64,000 nt of DNA from Myotis daubentonii (GCF_963259705.1 NC_081847.1:91504046-91568045); one strand, 5' to 3'; positions 23,916 through 35,206 are shown, numbered from the stretch's first letter. Numbers and translations: made by a program. The notes: generated by a model from the sequence alone, not told the origin.

Positions 23916-26900
23916 ATGATTATGTTATAGAATCAGTCTTAGGGGTAGCATTGACATTCTTTACCTCCAAGGTCCTTTGGTCCTGAGATCTGACACATCT
24001 CTGTATTTTATTAATATGATCTGTCTGGATCAGTCTGTGCTCCTTCTGAATATGATGAAATACATGCAAAAGAACCACAGTTCTAAGCTACTTGGTGCCT
24101 GAACATTAAGATGAAAGGAAGTTTGTTTTATGTTTGCTGTATACCCTTCTGTCCTGGCACCATATCAACCCAATTTTAGACTATGGGCCTTGTAACCATT
24201 TGGGAAAATAAAACTGAACTAGGCCAATGTAGAAAAGTTCTTTCAGAATTCAGAGTTCAAGTCCACGGTGGGCAATTTGAAATGCTTCCTATGTTGGCAA
24301 ATTACATACTCTTTGTTGACCTACTTTGAGATGGGAAGATTCAGCTCTTAAAAAACTGGAAAATACTGTTCTCTGTCTTTTGTACCAAAATGCCAAACAA
24401 CAGTGTGGGCTGTTCTTAGAGATCCTCAGGGCACTTTAACCATACATCTAGGGACTGTGTCAGGCCCGAGGTCAGGGAACTTAGCAATCTAACAACTGAA
24501 AGGATTAAACTAAGAATTGCAATACGTGGGCTCTGGTCCTGAGACTGTAAACGCCTTCAGATACCAGGGAAGTCATTACACTCCCTGTGCTCTGGCTTCT
24601 CCATCTGTAAATGAGGGATAATTGCTTCTTCTTCATTAGGATGCGGAGCCCATACATGAGGCAACCTATACGAAAGCACTGTAGGCTCTGTCGTGAAGAA
24701 GTCCCCTGCACTGTATCACAATGCCGAGCTGCGGTGGCCCTGCTATTGGATCCGAAGATCTTTTGCAATTTCAGGGCATTTCCTTCTGGGAAGTGTTCGG
24801 TGGGGGGAGGGGGGGGGGGTGGCAATTAGAAAACTCATTTGCCACGGTTTATTTGCAATAGGTCCTTGCCAGTGCTCGGCCCCGTGCTTTTCTATCTGAT
24901 GCCCATGATCTTTGTCTGTGTAATCTCCCCATATTAATCTCTCTACATCTTGACTCAAGTTGTAAGTGGCCTGAGTGAACCTTGAGTATCCCCAAGGGCA
25001 AACAGAGCCCACTAGCACGGGTTTACCGGGTTGAAAGAGTGACTACATGGTAACAGTTTTATCAGCTTTTGCTCTTCCAGCTCTGAAATCCTGTGTTCCA
25101 TCGGTGCCTGTGGAAATCCTGAGGTCTCTGACCCACTGCACACTAAATAAAGGCGTGCGGGGGAAACCACATGAAGAGCCTTTATTCTGGGTTTTGGTGA
25201 TGAGCTATGTAGTTGGCTGGCTTTCTCTATTGGCTCCTCTGAAGGGCTGCATTGAGCGGAGAATGAGGTATGGTGACACTATGTGGAGACTGCTGCTGGG
25301 GTCCAAAAATAACCTTCTTATGTGTTTTTTTTAGCTACACATTTCTTCAGCTTCTCTGAAGGTGGTTCTTGACTGACCATTTGGATGCTGCTTCTCTGTA
25401 GGTGAAATTCATTCCCTGCAGTGCCGCACGCAGCTCGGGAAGTTGAATGGGAGGCAGGGAAAGCGGGTCAGATTCCCACCGTTACCGTTGTTTTCTGGCA
25501 CCAATCACTTCGCTCCAGACACGGGTGTGATGTGGGCAAAAGGAGGTTCAGGAAACTTGGACTGGATTGGACTACATATTTTTTACATGAAGAAAAGCAA
25601 ACTGTAAAACACATTGGAGCATCACGCTATAAACTGTAGGTTCACAACCATTCCTGGCTGCTTAGACTCTCCTGCGCTAAAGGAACCTTTAACATGAGAG
25701 GCATCTGCTTGATCTTTGAGAAGGAGAATGATTTTCATTAAGAAACGCTAAAGAGGCATTTAAAAGACAGGAACATCTGCACGCCGATGCAATATGAGGA
25801 AAGTAAGTCAGTGTTCCATATCTGAAAACGAACGGAAGATGGTTCTTTGTAGGCGAACAATAGCCTTATTTTTAAAGAGGAACTGTAAGACCAATGATGA
25901 CTTTCCGCTGGTGCTTTGGAAAGAGTGAAGCCAATGTCAGGTCCTTTTTATAAGACACCACATACTTTCTACAGGTCCTCTCTCTCAACCCAGAATGCAC
26001 CCGGCTTTTTCAATCATAGTCATTTCCAATACATCTTCACCTACGCCCATTCCTACCTGTATGAAGCTTTTGATAATAGACAGAAATGAACTCAGCTCAC
26101 TCCTTTTCTTTCCCTGAGACAAATCAAAAAGTGAAGCTTCAGTCAACAGGGAAAGGAGGATGTGCAATCTCTTGAAAACCTCGCCCGGTGTTTCCCTGGT
26201 CTCCGTCGCAGTGGAGCCATCAGCTCCGAGTCTCAGCGGGCAGTAGTGGGGTGGAGCCCTTGCTCCCGGCCTTTCCCTTTGGGACCTGCTGCAGAGAAAT
26301 GCCACGCCAGGCAAGGAGCAGCCAGACCTCGGCCCAGGTGTCTGGCCTCCACCACGAACCTCCTCTCTAACTTCTGAAGAGCCACCCAATCACTCCAAAC
26401 ATCAACCCAGAGAATGAGCATGAGGATGAACAGCACCAGGTAATATGGACACTCGACAGAAAGACAACACAGAGGAGTCATGTTGCTATTGTGTTCATAC
26501 ATAACATATACTACCCAAAGATGTTAACCACACAATTATAGATGGCTCAGTAACTAACGCCATATTTTCAAGTAACGAAACCCCTGCTTTTGACCTTAGA
26601 CCCTGTGCCACTCTATAGCCACCTTTCTCCCAAGGAGTGTGCTCACAGGATGGGATCCAGCACCAGGAAAGAACCAACAGGGCGGGTGACTGCCTTATTC
26701 ACATATTTAGGATATTTGAGTGGAGCATGTGTGAAACCACAAGCCTGAAGTTTGAATGTTGGACCCCTGGGACTGCCCGCGGACCTGAGCCTGCACTGGG
26801 AGCCACGCTGCCGCTTCTAAGGAATGGATGGTCTCCAAAGGGGGTGGCTAAATGCACCCACGTCCTTCGCTAAAGCATTTATTCTAAAGTGAACCCAAGT

Positions 26901-26963
26901 GCCACGAAACAGTCTCCGAGGAGTGTACACTGTTCCGAGGAAGCCTCTGTCAATGCGAACTGG
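23916..26963. other. Mostly unassigned sequence, no named gene
   Basis: About 3 kb. It holds a probable reverse MIR at 24528-24650 ('ctctggcttctccatctgta', 'aatgagggataat') and a G-run at 24797-24822. 26160-26380 is GC-rich. A minus-strand open frame of 134 codons covers 25985-26389, but it shows no recognisable motif and overlaps other frames, so I do not call a gene. Confidence 0.4.
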
Positions 26964-26971
26964 CTGTAGAG

Positions 26972-27185
26972 CAGCCGTGGGCAAACTACGGCCCGCGGGC
27001 CGGATCCGCCCGTTTGAAATGAATAAAACTAAAAAAAAAAAAAGACCGTACCCTTTTATGTAATGATGTTTACTTTGAATTTATATTAGTTCACACAAAC
27101 ACTCTATCCATGCTTTTGTTCCGGCCCTCCGGTCCAGTTTAAGAACCCATTGTGGCCCTCGAGTCAAAAAGTTTGCCCGCCCCTG
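26972..27185 (+). mobile_element. Non-autonomous hAT, family C
   Basis: Begins cagccgtgggcaaactacgg and ends gtttgcccgcccctg, with terminal inverted repeats. A perfect 8-bp target duplication, ctgtagag, lies at 26964-26971 and 27186-27193. The centre contains an A-run. Confidence 0.93.
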
Positions 27186-27497
27186 CTGTAGAGAAAGCTT
27201 GTTGCCCTGTACAGATATTGCTCCAGAACGCGATGAGCAAAGCGCAAAAGGGCGAATCAGTAGAGAGTATTCTCACCCTCTGGCCTCAAGGGAAGTCAAA
27301 TCTTGTCTTATTAAGAAGACTCAGACAACCGTACTGTTTCTCTTCTTCCTAGCCCACTGAAGAGCTTCAAAACAGTCAGCAGAGCGGAGAAAAAAAAAGC
27401 TGTAAATATTTGGAGACTAAAAGTGTTTCTAAACATTCCCAGTCTAGAATTTGTAAATGCAGATGGAGGTAGAAAGCAGAAGCATGTATTGAATGCC

Positions 27498-27640
27498 ACA
27501 GTGTGCCTGGGCCTATACGAGGTGCTTTCATATTTTCCTTCTTTGCCTTATTTTCGTCTTTAAACTGCTCTGAAGTAAATGTTATTGTTTTCGATTTACT
27601 GTCTTAGAGGAAGTAATTTGCTAAGTCTAATAATAGATGT
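27498..27640 (+). mobile_element. MIR SINE
   Basis: Pattern 'gtgcctgggcctatacgagg', 'tgctctgaagtaaatgttat' and 'gaggaagtaatttgctaagt' follows the MIR core in order. Confidence 0.65.
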
Positions 27641-28835
27641 ATCTGGCAGAAGGAAACATGTTCACTCAGCTTTAAAATATGTGTTCTGAAATCTTTTTTT
27701 CTCCCAAAGGTAATAAAAACACTTCTAAAGTTTCTTCCAATTCCAAAATTCTAAAAATATAGTTAAGTGGTAGCATTAACAATCTTCCTTCTAGCAAAAC
27801 GTTAACATGGTTAAATGCAACTCCGCATATATTCCTAGGCTGCACCTGAAAACCTGACAGTGGATGGAGAAAAGCCATAAAAATGCTGACTGGACTCACT
27901 TAAAATTCATGATGACAAACCTCAAAGGAGCTTTGGCCCTTCCAGGCCATCCTACTCCACACCCCCCTGGAAGAGTCGCTCTGTCACTCACCTCTTTCTC
28001 ATCCGCTCCTCATGCCTCTACAACCTCCTCTGCTCACTCAGTTCCTAACCATGCTTTTCTTTAATAGAGGAATTGGAAAACTTCCAGAGGCTTCCATTTA
28101 CATGTCAGTATCTATCTGTACACAGAGAGAAAAAATAGGGGCTGGCTGACTGCCACAATCTAATCCCATTATTTTATAGACTTTTCTACTTAAATAGTTC
28201 ATTCACTCAATCATTATCAGTTTTTTTTCTATCTACTGAAACATTCCAAAGAGTGTATGTATGTGCACATATGCTTACACACATGTGTGTTATCTTCAAT
28301 TCTCATTACTCACACGAGCTATGGTCTATAAATGCAGTGGGAACACTGAATTAGAACTAGTGCTCCTAGCAGAAATAGAGTTAGATTCCTGAAAGGCATT
28401 TTGTTTTGCATGTGTTTTTGTTTAAAGACACCGTATTAAATATATATATTTCTGAAATGTAATTAATGGCATGGTCTCTGAGTAATTTAAAGCCAGGAAC
28501 TTTGGAAGTTGTTTGCACTCATTAGGTTTGTCTGCCAATGCCTTGAAAAACAATGCAGGCTCATCCGTGTTAAAAACCTACTCTTATATATGACCCTTTT
28601 CTTCTAAAACATTTGTAGGTATTTTTAAAGATTACCTCCTAGGCTCCTGACCTGTGGACTCGGCCTTGCTTTTAGTGTTAACAGTTTCATGCCAGATCTC
28701 CTTCTGCAATGTGTGAACCAGCCAGCACTAGCTGAGTGGGTTTAACATTTCCTGAACCTGGGTCATGTGACTGTGCATTTATTTGGCTTCCAACCTCATA
28801 ATACTGTCCACTATGGCTTTTTAAAAATCAGTCAT
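27641..28835. other. Unassigned sequence
   Basis: No recognised repeat or gene. A short alternating purine-pyrimidine stretch (tgtatgtatgtgcacatatg) lies near 28255. Confidence 0.45.
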
Positions 28836-28841
28836 CTCATG

Positions 28842-29773
28842 TGCTGGGGTCCAGCCCCAGCAGGTCCAGGGGTCCCCAAAGGTGTAGATGGAGTCGGCGA
28901 AGAAGGAATGACATGGAGACAGCGTTCCGTTGATCAGCAGCCTAGCCAGGATCTCTAGCCCGGATTTCCAGCCAAGTTCTGGTCTGGATCTCCAGAGAGG
29001 TTCTGCTTCGGATCTCCAGCGAGGTTCTGTAGCCATGTTCCCTCGCTAGGTTCTCCAGCCAGGCTCCGTCCAGGCTCTCCAGCCAGGCTTAGTCACCAGG
29101 TTCCAGTCAGGCTCTCCTGCCAATCTCCGCAGTCAGGTTCAGTCCAGGATCCCCTGCCATGCTCTCTCGCCAGGCTCTGCCTCCAGGCTCCGAGGCCAGT
29201 CCTGGTCCAGGATCCTCCGGCATGCTCTCGCCAGCGAAGTTCTTCTGTCTCTAGAGAACGTTCTGTGTAGGTTCTGTGCCTAGGCTCTGTCTCTCTTGGT
29301 CCTGTCTTCCAAGCCCTGTGTTCTAAGTTCTGTGTTCTGAATTCTGTCTCATGAGTTCTGTGTTCTAAGTTCTGTCTCTTTCTGTCTTGTTACATCTGTA
29401 TTTATACCAGTTGATTCAATCCTATCAATCTCTATTACAAAGGTTAGGGCGTTTCTTATCTCCATTCCAGGGAGTAAAGATTATGTAGCTTAAGCATGAT
29501 TGTTTGTAGTGATTAACTACCCGCCTGGCACTTAGTTAAGGAGTTTCATCCCCTCCCTGACTTCAGGGAAAAATTCCTACCTGGGAAACAACCTTTCTAG
29601 GAAAGGCATCCCCTCCCTGACTTCAGGGAAAAATCCCTACCTGGGGAAACAACCTTTCTCGGAGAGGTGACCTTGGTTAAAACACACAGCGCTAAGGGGA
29701 GCAAACATATTAAGAACCGTATGCTATATATGCCAGGTCCCTTGAAACAGCAAGGATGGACCGGCTCCCGGCA
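28842..29773 (-). mobile_element. Solo ERV LTR, probably class II (ERVK-like)
   Basis: A complete 932-bp LTR. On the minus strand it opens tgccgggagccggtcc and closes ctggggctggaccccagca, i.e. TG...CA ends. A perfect 6-bp target duplication, ctcatg, lies at 28836-28841 and 29774-29779; six bases is typical of beta-like retroviruses. A 60-bp block is duplicated in tandem (29547-29606 and 29607-29667). The half at 28930-29240 consists of degenerate short repeats around 'ccaggctctccagcc'. No internal retroviral sequence is present, so it is the product of LTR-LTR recombination. Confidence 0.88.
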
Positions 29774-29815
29774 CTCATGAACCTACAAATTTAGCTATTT
29801 TTTCCATCTTTGCCA

Positions 29816-29979
29816 TCTATAATAATAAAAGCATAATATGCTAATTAGACTGGACAGCCAAACGACCTTCTGGACATCCTTCTGGACGACGTTCCAGACA
29901 AAGCCGGGGCTGCTGAGGCAAGCTGCTGCAGATGGGAGGGCTGAGCCCATTGCACAAATTTTGGGAATCGGGCCTCTAG
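29816..29979 (+). mobile_element. Short non-autonomous Helitron (Helibat-type)
   Basis: Opens tctataataataaaagcata, continues 'atatgctaattagactggac', and closes with the subterminal 'tgcacaaattttgggaatcg' and ggcctctag. It is flanked by A on the left and T on the right and lacks a target duplication, as expected for a Helitron. The 3' hairpin is partly decayed. Confidence 0.92.
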
Positions 29980-30582
29980 TAGCTTTATAATGCGCTAGAG
30001 ATGTCACTTAACACTTTCTGGAGGAGTCTCACCTACAGTTTGTTAAATTTCCTCTTCCTTTTTCTGATTGTACCATTTTGTTGATTCATCAACACTGAAT
30101 CCAGAGCTAACAACGTTACAACTCATGGCCAAATGAAGCCTATCTAATACCCATATTTCTCCAGAATGTGTACCGTAGCCTTAGGCTTAGGAGCACTGGA
30201 TAGCAGCACTTGAGTATGGCACTTGTCAACAGTGAAATCACGAGCCAAAAGACCACAAACATTAAAAGAAAGGGGACAGGAAGCAGACTGTGAAACTGAA
30301 ACAAGAAGGCCATCCCCTTGCCTTGCTTGACCTCACTGGAAATACGCACATCAGGAAACTCAAAGTTCTCACCACTCTGTGCAAGTCAGTGAATGCCTGG
30401 GAAAGCACCATGTATGTTGATTTGGGGTTACAAATAAACATTTAGTGAGTAGGTGACTTTGCAAATACAAAAATCTGTGAATAACAACTTTTGACTCTAT
30501 GTATGTATATGTATATAGAAAAAATATATGCTGTGTATATTTTATAATTACAACTACAAATGTACTATATATATAGTACATT

Positions 30583-30584
<2 letters not shown>
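29980..30584. other. Unassigned sequence
   Basis: No recognised repeat or gene. Ends in an A/T-rich stretch next to a CA microsatellite. Confidence 0.45.

Positions 30585-30625
<41 letters not shown>
30585..30625 (+). repeat. (CA)n microsatellite
   Basis: About 20 uninterrupted CA units directly left of the Tc1-like locus. It is mirrored by (TG)n at 31823-31852 on the other side. Confidence 0.97.
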
Positions 30626-30630
<5 letters not shown>

Positions 30631-30830
30631 TTGAGTGGCCAGATTATTACGACCACCTGATGTTTCTCAGCAAATTAACAATAATTTCATGCTGAAGTTG
30701 CTAGAGGGCCAGACCATTATAAATAGGGAAGCCGGTTGTTTACCACGACAGTAGAACTGGTTTTTTTCTGAAGATATGGGTAAACAATGCAATTTAACAG
30801 CCTTTGAATGTGGGATATATATATTATTAT

Positions 30831-31627
30831 GAGTGGCCAGATTATTATGATCACCCCATCAGTACTTCGTTGGGCCACCTTTTGCCTTCAATACTGCGGC
30901 GATTCTTCTTGGCATTGACTCCACGAGATGTTGAAAGGTGATGCGAGGAATCTGACACCATGCCTGATGAATAGCACTGTCCAGTTCTATGAGATTTGAT
31001 GGTTGTGAAACCAGTTGCCTGATGGCTCTTTGAACTTCGTCCCACAAATGCTCAATTGGATTGAGATCTGGTGATTGTGGGGGCCACCTAAGCAAGGTCA
31101 AGTCTCCCTCATGTTCTTGAAACCACTCCTGCACAATACGAGCACCGTGGCATGGCACAGTGTCTTGTTGGAAGAAGCCATCTCCATTGGGATATGCCAT
31201 CAACATGATAGGATGAACTAGATCAGCAACGATACTTAGGTATGTTGTGCTATTCAGACATTGTTTCACACGAATTAAAGGGCCCAAATCATGCCAGGAA
31301 AACATGCCCCAACCATAACACTGCCCTCACCAGCTTGAAGTGTTGTACTCATGCATGTGGGGTGCATGCTTTAATGCTGTTTCTGCCACATTCTCACTCT
31401 GCTATCTGCATGATGCAACTGGAGACGTGATTCATCGGACCACATGACTTTTTTCCAATGCTCGACTGTCCAATCCTTGTGTTCCTGTGCGAATTGGAGA
31501 CGTTTTAACTTGGTAACTGCAAACAGCAAAGGTGTTTGAACAGGCCTTCGGCTTCCATATCCCATACAATGCAGTACACGGCTAATTTGCCTACAAACGT
31601 CAGGTGGTCATAATAATCTGGCCACTC
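30831..31627 (-). mobile_element. Inner Tc1-like element, internally deleted
   Basis: The terminal inverted repeats gagtggccagattattatga at 30831 and its complement ending at 31627 bound a minus-strand element of 797 bp. On the minus strand the leader jumps, about 45 bases after the 5' end, straight into the middle of the transposase, so the DNA-binding amino-terminal half has been deleted. The catalytic half remains in decayed form. Confidence 0.85.
30859..31565 (-). pseudogene. Tc1-like transposase catalytic-domain remnant (DD36E)
   Basis: Two frames remain. Upstream (31565-31371) it carries WSDESRLQLH with the first catalytic aspartate. Downstream (31305-30859) it carries GFFQQDTVPCHGA with the second aspartate (codon 31164-31162) and SPDLNPIEHLWDE with the glutamate (codon 31053-31051). 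The distance between second D and E is 36 residues by codon count, not the 34 of classical Tc1. The frames are separated by a frameshift and a stop near 31333. The helix-turn-helix half is missing. It is not functional. Confidence 0.85.
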
Positions 31628-31818
31628 ACATTCAAATATACCCCACATTCAAAGACTGTTAAATTGCGTTGTTTACCCATATCTTCAGAAAAAATCACTT
31701 CTATTGTCTTGGTAAACAACCTGCTTCCCTGTTTATAATGGTCTGGCCCTCTAGCAACTTCAGCGCGAAATTATAGTTAATTTGCCTACAAACGTCAGGG
31801 GGTCATAATAATCTGGCC

Positions 31819-31822
<4 letters not shown>

Positions 31823-31852
<30 letters not shown>
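31823..31852 (+). repeat. (TG)n microsatellite
   Basis: Fifteen TG units touching the right end of the Tc1-like locus, complementary to the CA run on the left. Confidence 0.97.
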
Positions 31853-31856
<4 letters not shown>

Positions 31857-32844
31857 CTAGTATATATGGCATAACTGAAAAATAACAGAAGTTTTGTCTC
31901 TGGTTCACCTGCAATTTAATGCTTTACATCTCTGCTCCCCCAAATCATATACAATCTCACTAGCTCCAATAACAAGAGGTATACATGTTATTAAACTTTA
32001 TTTTTTTTCTTCTGCTAATTGCTAATGTCAGAGGAACTTTGAAGGGTAGAGAAAAAATTTTTCTCCCCAACATCCTCTTCACTGCCATTTAGAGTAAATA
32101 TTTTAAAGGTACTGTTTTCCTTACACAGAAAATTCTCTTCTTTCATTTAAACTTTGAAGGCTCTTAAAACTAATGCTTATTTGTATGTATAATGCTTAAA
32201 CTAATTTGTCTGACATTTTAAAGTATTTTGTTTTTTCTTTTCTTTCTTTGAAAAGCAGATGTAAAATACCTTGTAAGTGCTTAAAGTATCAAATAAATTC
32301 AGTAAATATTTGATTACTTCATCACTTCATGTAAATGTATATTCCTGAAATTTGTTAAATATTAGTTTTCTTAAAATAAGATATTTCAATCTTATATGTT
32401 GAGAGAAATTATTTACTTTTGTAATGCTATCATTTAGATAATGATGATATTTTAATGGTAATTCTTTAACAGCATGGTGCTGTACAAGTAAACACTTTTT
32501 AAACTATCTATGCACCAAATATTATATCTCTCTTTTTATTCCACTGAAAGAAAATTAAATGGTCTGAATCATTATGTGGCAGAATTATGTCCCTTCACTG
32601 CTATTATAACATACCTAGTTAACATGATATTAAAGAATCAACTTTATTCATGCATGTTTTCTTTCTCAGGAACTTCTACTTTTAATTTCAATGAAATTCC
32701 AATCACCTTATATAGTCACATTTTAAGATGATCATCACTGTCCAAATATTGCTTCTCATGTATGTTTATAGTAATTAGTCTGATTTACTTTAATGCAGAG
32801 TAAGATTAACAAACATATGCAAATAAGTGTAGAGGGAAGAGAAT
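31853..32844. other. Unassigned AT-rich sequence
   Basis: About 1 kb of AT-rich DNA without recognised repeat or gene. Confidence 0.5.
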
Positions 32845-32861
32845 AAAAATCAGTGCTTCTG

Positions 32862-33073
32862 CCCTGACTGGTTTGGCTCAGTGGATAGAGTGTTGGCCTG
32901 CGAACTGAAAGGCCCCAGGTTCGATTCTGGTCAAGGGCATGTACTTTGGTTGCAGGCACATCCCCAGTTTGGGGTGTGCAGGAGGCAGCTGATCGATGTT
33001 TCTCTCTCATCGATGTTTCTAACTCTCTATCCCTCTCCCTTCCTCTCTGAAAAAATCAATAAGATATATTAAA
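32862..33073 (+). mobile_element. VES SINE, well preserved
   Basis: Starts ccctgactggtttggctcag, has B-box-like aggttcgattctggtc and ends aatcaataagatatatt. A perfect 17-bp target duplication, aaaaatcagtgcttctg, lies at 32845-32861 and 33074-33090. Confidence 0.96.
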
Positions 33074-33090
33074 AAAAATCAGTGCTTCTG

Positions 33091-33724
33091 ACTCAGAATG
33101 GCAGAGATAGCTCAGGTAAAGTGGAGAGTGGAGAGAGTTTATCTGTGCCAGGCCCGTTAGGGTACCTGTTCTTCCCAGATGTGCAATATAAGTTCTTGCT
33201 TTCACCATCTTTTTCAATGAGATCAAGGTTTGTGAATGTTGTCACTGCTCCTTCAAATGAATGAACTCATGAGTTTTTTCTCCAACATAAGAATTAATCA
33301 AATTGAAAAAAAGATGAATATACACTAATCAATTTGGTAAAAAGGCTGTATCTAACTTAGTGCACATGGAGGCTATTTTTTAAAACTCAAGTGTACTGAG
33401 GTATAATTTACAATTTAAAATGTCTGATTCAATGAATGTTGACAATAAATGAGATGATATATAGAAAGTGCCTAGTTTATTGCATATCATACAATTCTTT
33501 CTCCATAAGCAACAACCACTGATCATCTCAATGTCAATTCAGTTCATATTTCTAACCACTACACTACAAGATTTAGAACAATAATGAATGTTTTTTGTTT
33601 CACATTCTCTCTGGAATGCTTACTTTAATCTGTGAAGAGATGCAACACCAATGTGTTAATGAAGAAATAAATGAAAATCCCTCCTATGTACTCATTTTCC
33701 AACTGAAAAATTCCCCCTTCATTT
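33091..33724. other. Unassigned sequence
   Basis: No recognised repeat or gene. Confidence 0.45.
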
Positions 33725-33739
33725 GTTTTTCCAGTTTTT

Positions 33740-34020
33740 TTTAATTTCTTTATTGATTAAGGTATTACATATGTGTCCTTATCCCCCCATTGTTCTCCCA
33801 CCCCCACTCATGCCCTCAGCCCCCTGTTGCCTGTGATATCACATGATCTCACTCATTTAAGGAATATAATGAACAACATAAAGTGATGAACAAAAACAGA
33901 TCCAGAGACAGAGAAGCATCGATCAGACCATCAAACCTCAGAGGGAAGGAAGGGGAGGATGGGGGTCAGGGGGAGAGATCAACCAAAGGACTTGTATGCA
34001 TGCATATAAGCATAACCAAT
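33740..34020 (-). mobile_element. Short L1 insertion with 5' inversion (twin priming)
   Basis: 33740-33834 is the reverse complement of the L1 3' end (tttctttattgattaaggta on plus). 33835-34020 is an upstream L1 piece in sense orientation (cacatgatctcactcattta through gatcaaccaaaggact). Flanks gtttttccagttttt (33725-33739) and gttttcccagttttt (34021-34035) are a one-mismatch target duplication around both parts, so this is a single insertion whose 5' part was inverted. Confidence 0.88.
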
Positions 34021-34282
34021 GTTTTCCCAGTTTTTGATCCTTATAAGGATCGTTTGAGTCTTATTTGTAAGACTCCAGATTCCATTCTACTCCTTTCTGT
34101 CCCGCTGTGTCCCCATTGCCCCTGTGGTATCTCTGTTTTTCTAGAACAGGTTCCTGAACATTATCTACAGTGTCATCTACTACTCTTCCACTACTCCATC
34201 TTAAGTGAAATCTAGGTTTTCCCATGACAGCAATTTCTCATTGATGTAGATCTTTCAGAGCTGAGTAACTGAAGGCCTAGGT

Positions 34283-34494
34283 CAGTGGTCGGCAAACTCA
34301 TTAGTCAACAGAGCCAAATACCAACAGGACAACAATTGAAATTTCTTTTGAGAGCCAAACTTTTTAAACTTAAACTATATAGGTAGGTACATTGTTATTA
34401 ACTTAATTAGGGTCCTCCTAAGGCTTAGGAAGAGCCACACTCAAGGGGCCAAAAAGCCGCATGTGGCTCACGAGCCGCAGTTTGCCCACCACGG
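34283..34494 (+). mobile_element. Non-autonomous hAT, family B, 212 bp
   Basis: Begins cagtggtcggcaaactcatt and ends gagccgcagtttgcccacca, with a slightly damaged right terminus. Flanks gcctaggt (34275-34282) and gcctagat (34495-34502) are a one-mismatch 8-bp target duplication. Shares its right half with 13095-13246. Confidence 0.88.
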
Positions 34495-34595
34495 GCCTAG
34501 ATGAATCCCAGTGACGAGTCTCAACCCATCAGGCATCAATCAGCTGGCCCAGATGGATTGTATTCACCATATTTCCTCTTAGGAAAAGTATTATA

Positions 34596-34723
34596 CAGGG
34601 GTGGGGAAAAGTAGGTTTATAGTTGTGAGTATGCAAAACACAGTTTATTCTTGTATTATTACTTATAAGTTATTGTATTATTTGCCATACAAACAACTGT
34701 AAACCTACTTTTAACCACCCCTG
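34596..34723 (+). mobile_element. Mariner-type MITE
   Basis: Opens caggggtggggaaaagtagg and closes ctacttttaaccacccctg with good inverted repeats. TA duplications are present on both sides (34594-34595 and 34724-34725). Same family as 23005-23127. Confidence 0.9.
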
Positions 34724-35000
34724 TATGTATTTGCAAGGTAGTACTAGATAAGCTACTTGGTAATTATATGCACACATGTGTATTTGTGTGTGAGAATACT
34801 TGTATTTCATTAGTTCTCATTTCAAAACATCAAATAAAGAACAAATGCTGACAATATTCAGTTGAATATTCAAAGGTGAGTCTTATAGCTTTGCTCACAA
34901 ATCCACAGTTACCAATTACTTACCCTGCCAACACTTTTTTTTTTCTAATTAAGCTATAGAACTGTCATGATTAAGTGTACATTTTATAAAGAAACATACC

Positions 35001-35195
35001 ACCGCCAGCTGGCATGGCTCAGTATTTGAGAATTGACCTATGAAATAAGAAGTCACAGTTCCATTCCTGGCCAGGGCACATGCCTGGTTGTGGGCTCCAT
35101 CTTCAGTGGGAGGCATGCAGGAGGCAGCCAATCAATGATTCTCTCTCGTCATTGATGCTTCTATATGTCCCTTCCTCTTTGAAATCAATATATAT
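35001..35195 (+). mobile_element. VES SINE
   Basis: Head 'gccagctggcatggctcagt', body 'caatcaatgattctctctcg'. Perfect 11-bp target duplication, agaaacatacc, at 34990-35000 and 35196-35206. B-box region diverged (cagttccattcctgg). Confidence 0.93.
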
Positions 35196-35206
35196 AGAAA
35201 CATACC

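Larger units (their letters stand above)
30633..31822. mobile_element. Palindromic Tc1-like locus with 186-bp inverted arms
   Basis: The left arm 30633-30818 and right arm 31637-31822 are near-perfect reverse complements. Each starts with the family terminus gagtggccagattatta and runs through the 5' leader into the first codons of a transposase (ATG at 30776 on plus; at 31680 on minus; translating MGKQ...). Between them lies a second copy of the same family (30831-31627). No TA duplication survives at the outer ends. Confidence 0.85.

Noticed and set aside
25985..26389. 134-codon minus-strand open frame
   Set aside because: No motif, no splice or promoter context, and several other frames in the same GC-rich stretch are open too. 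Kept only as a remark in the region entry.
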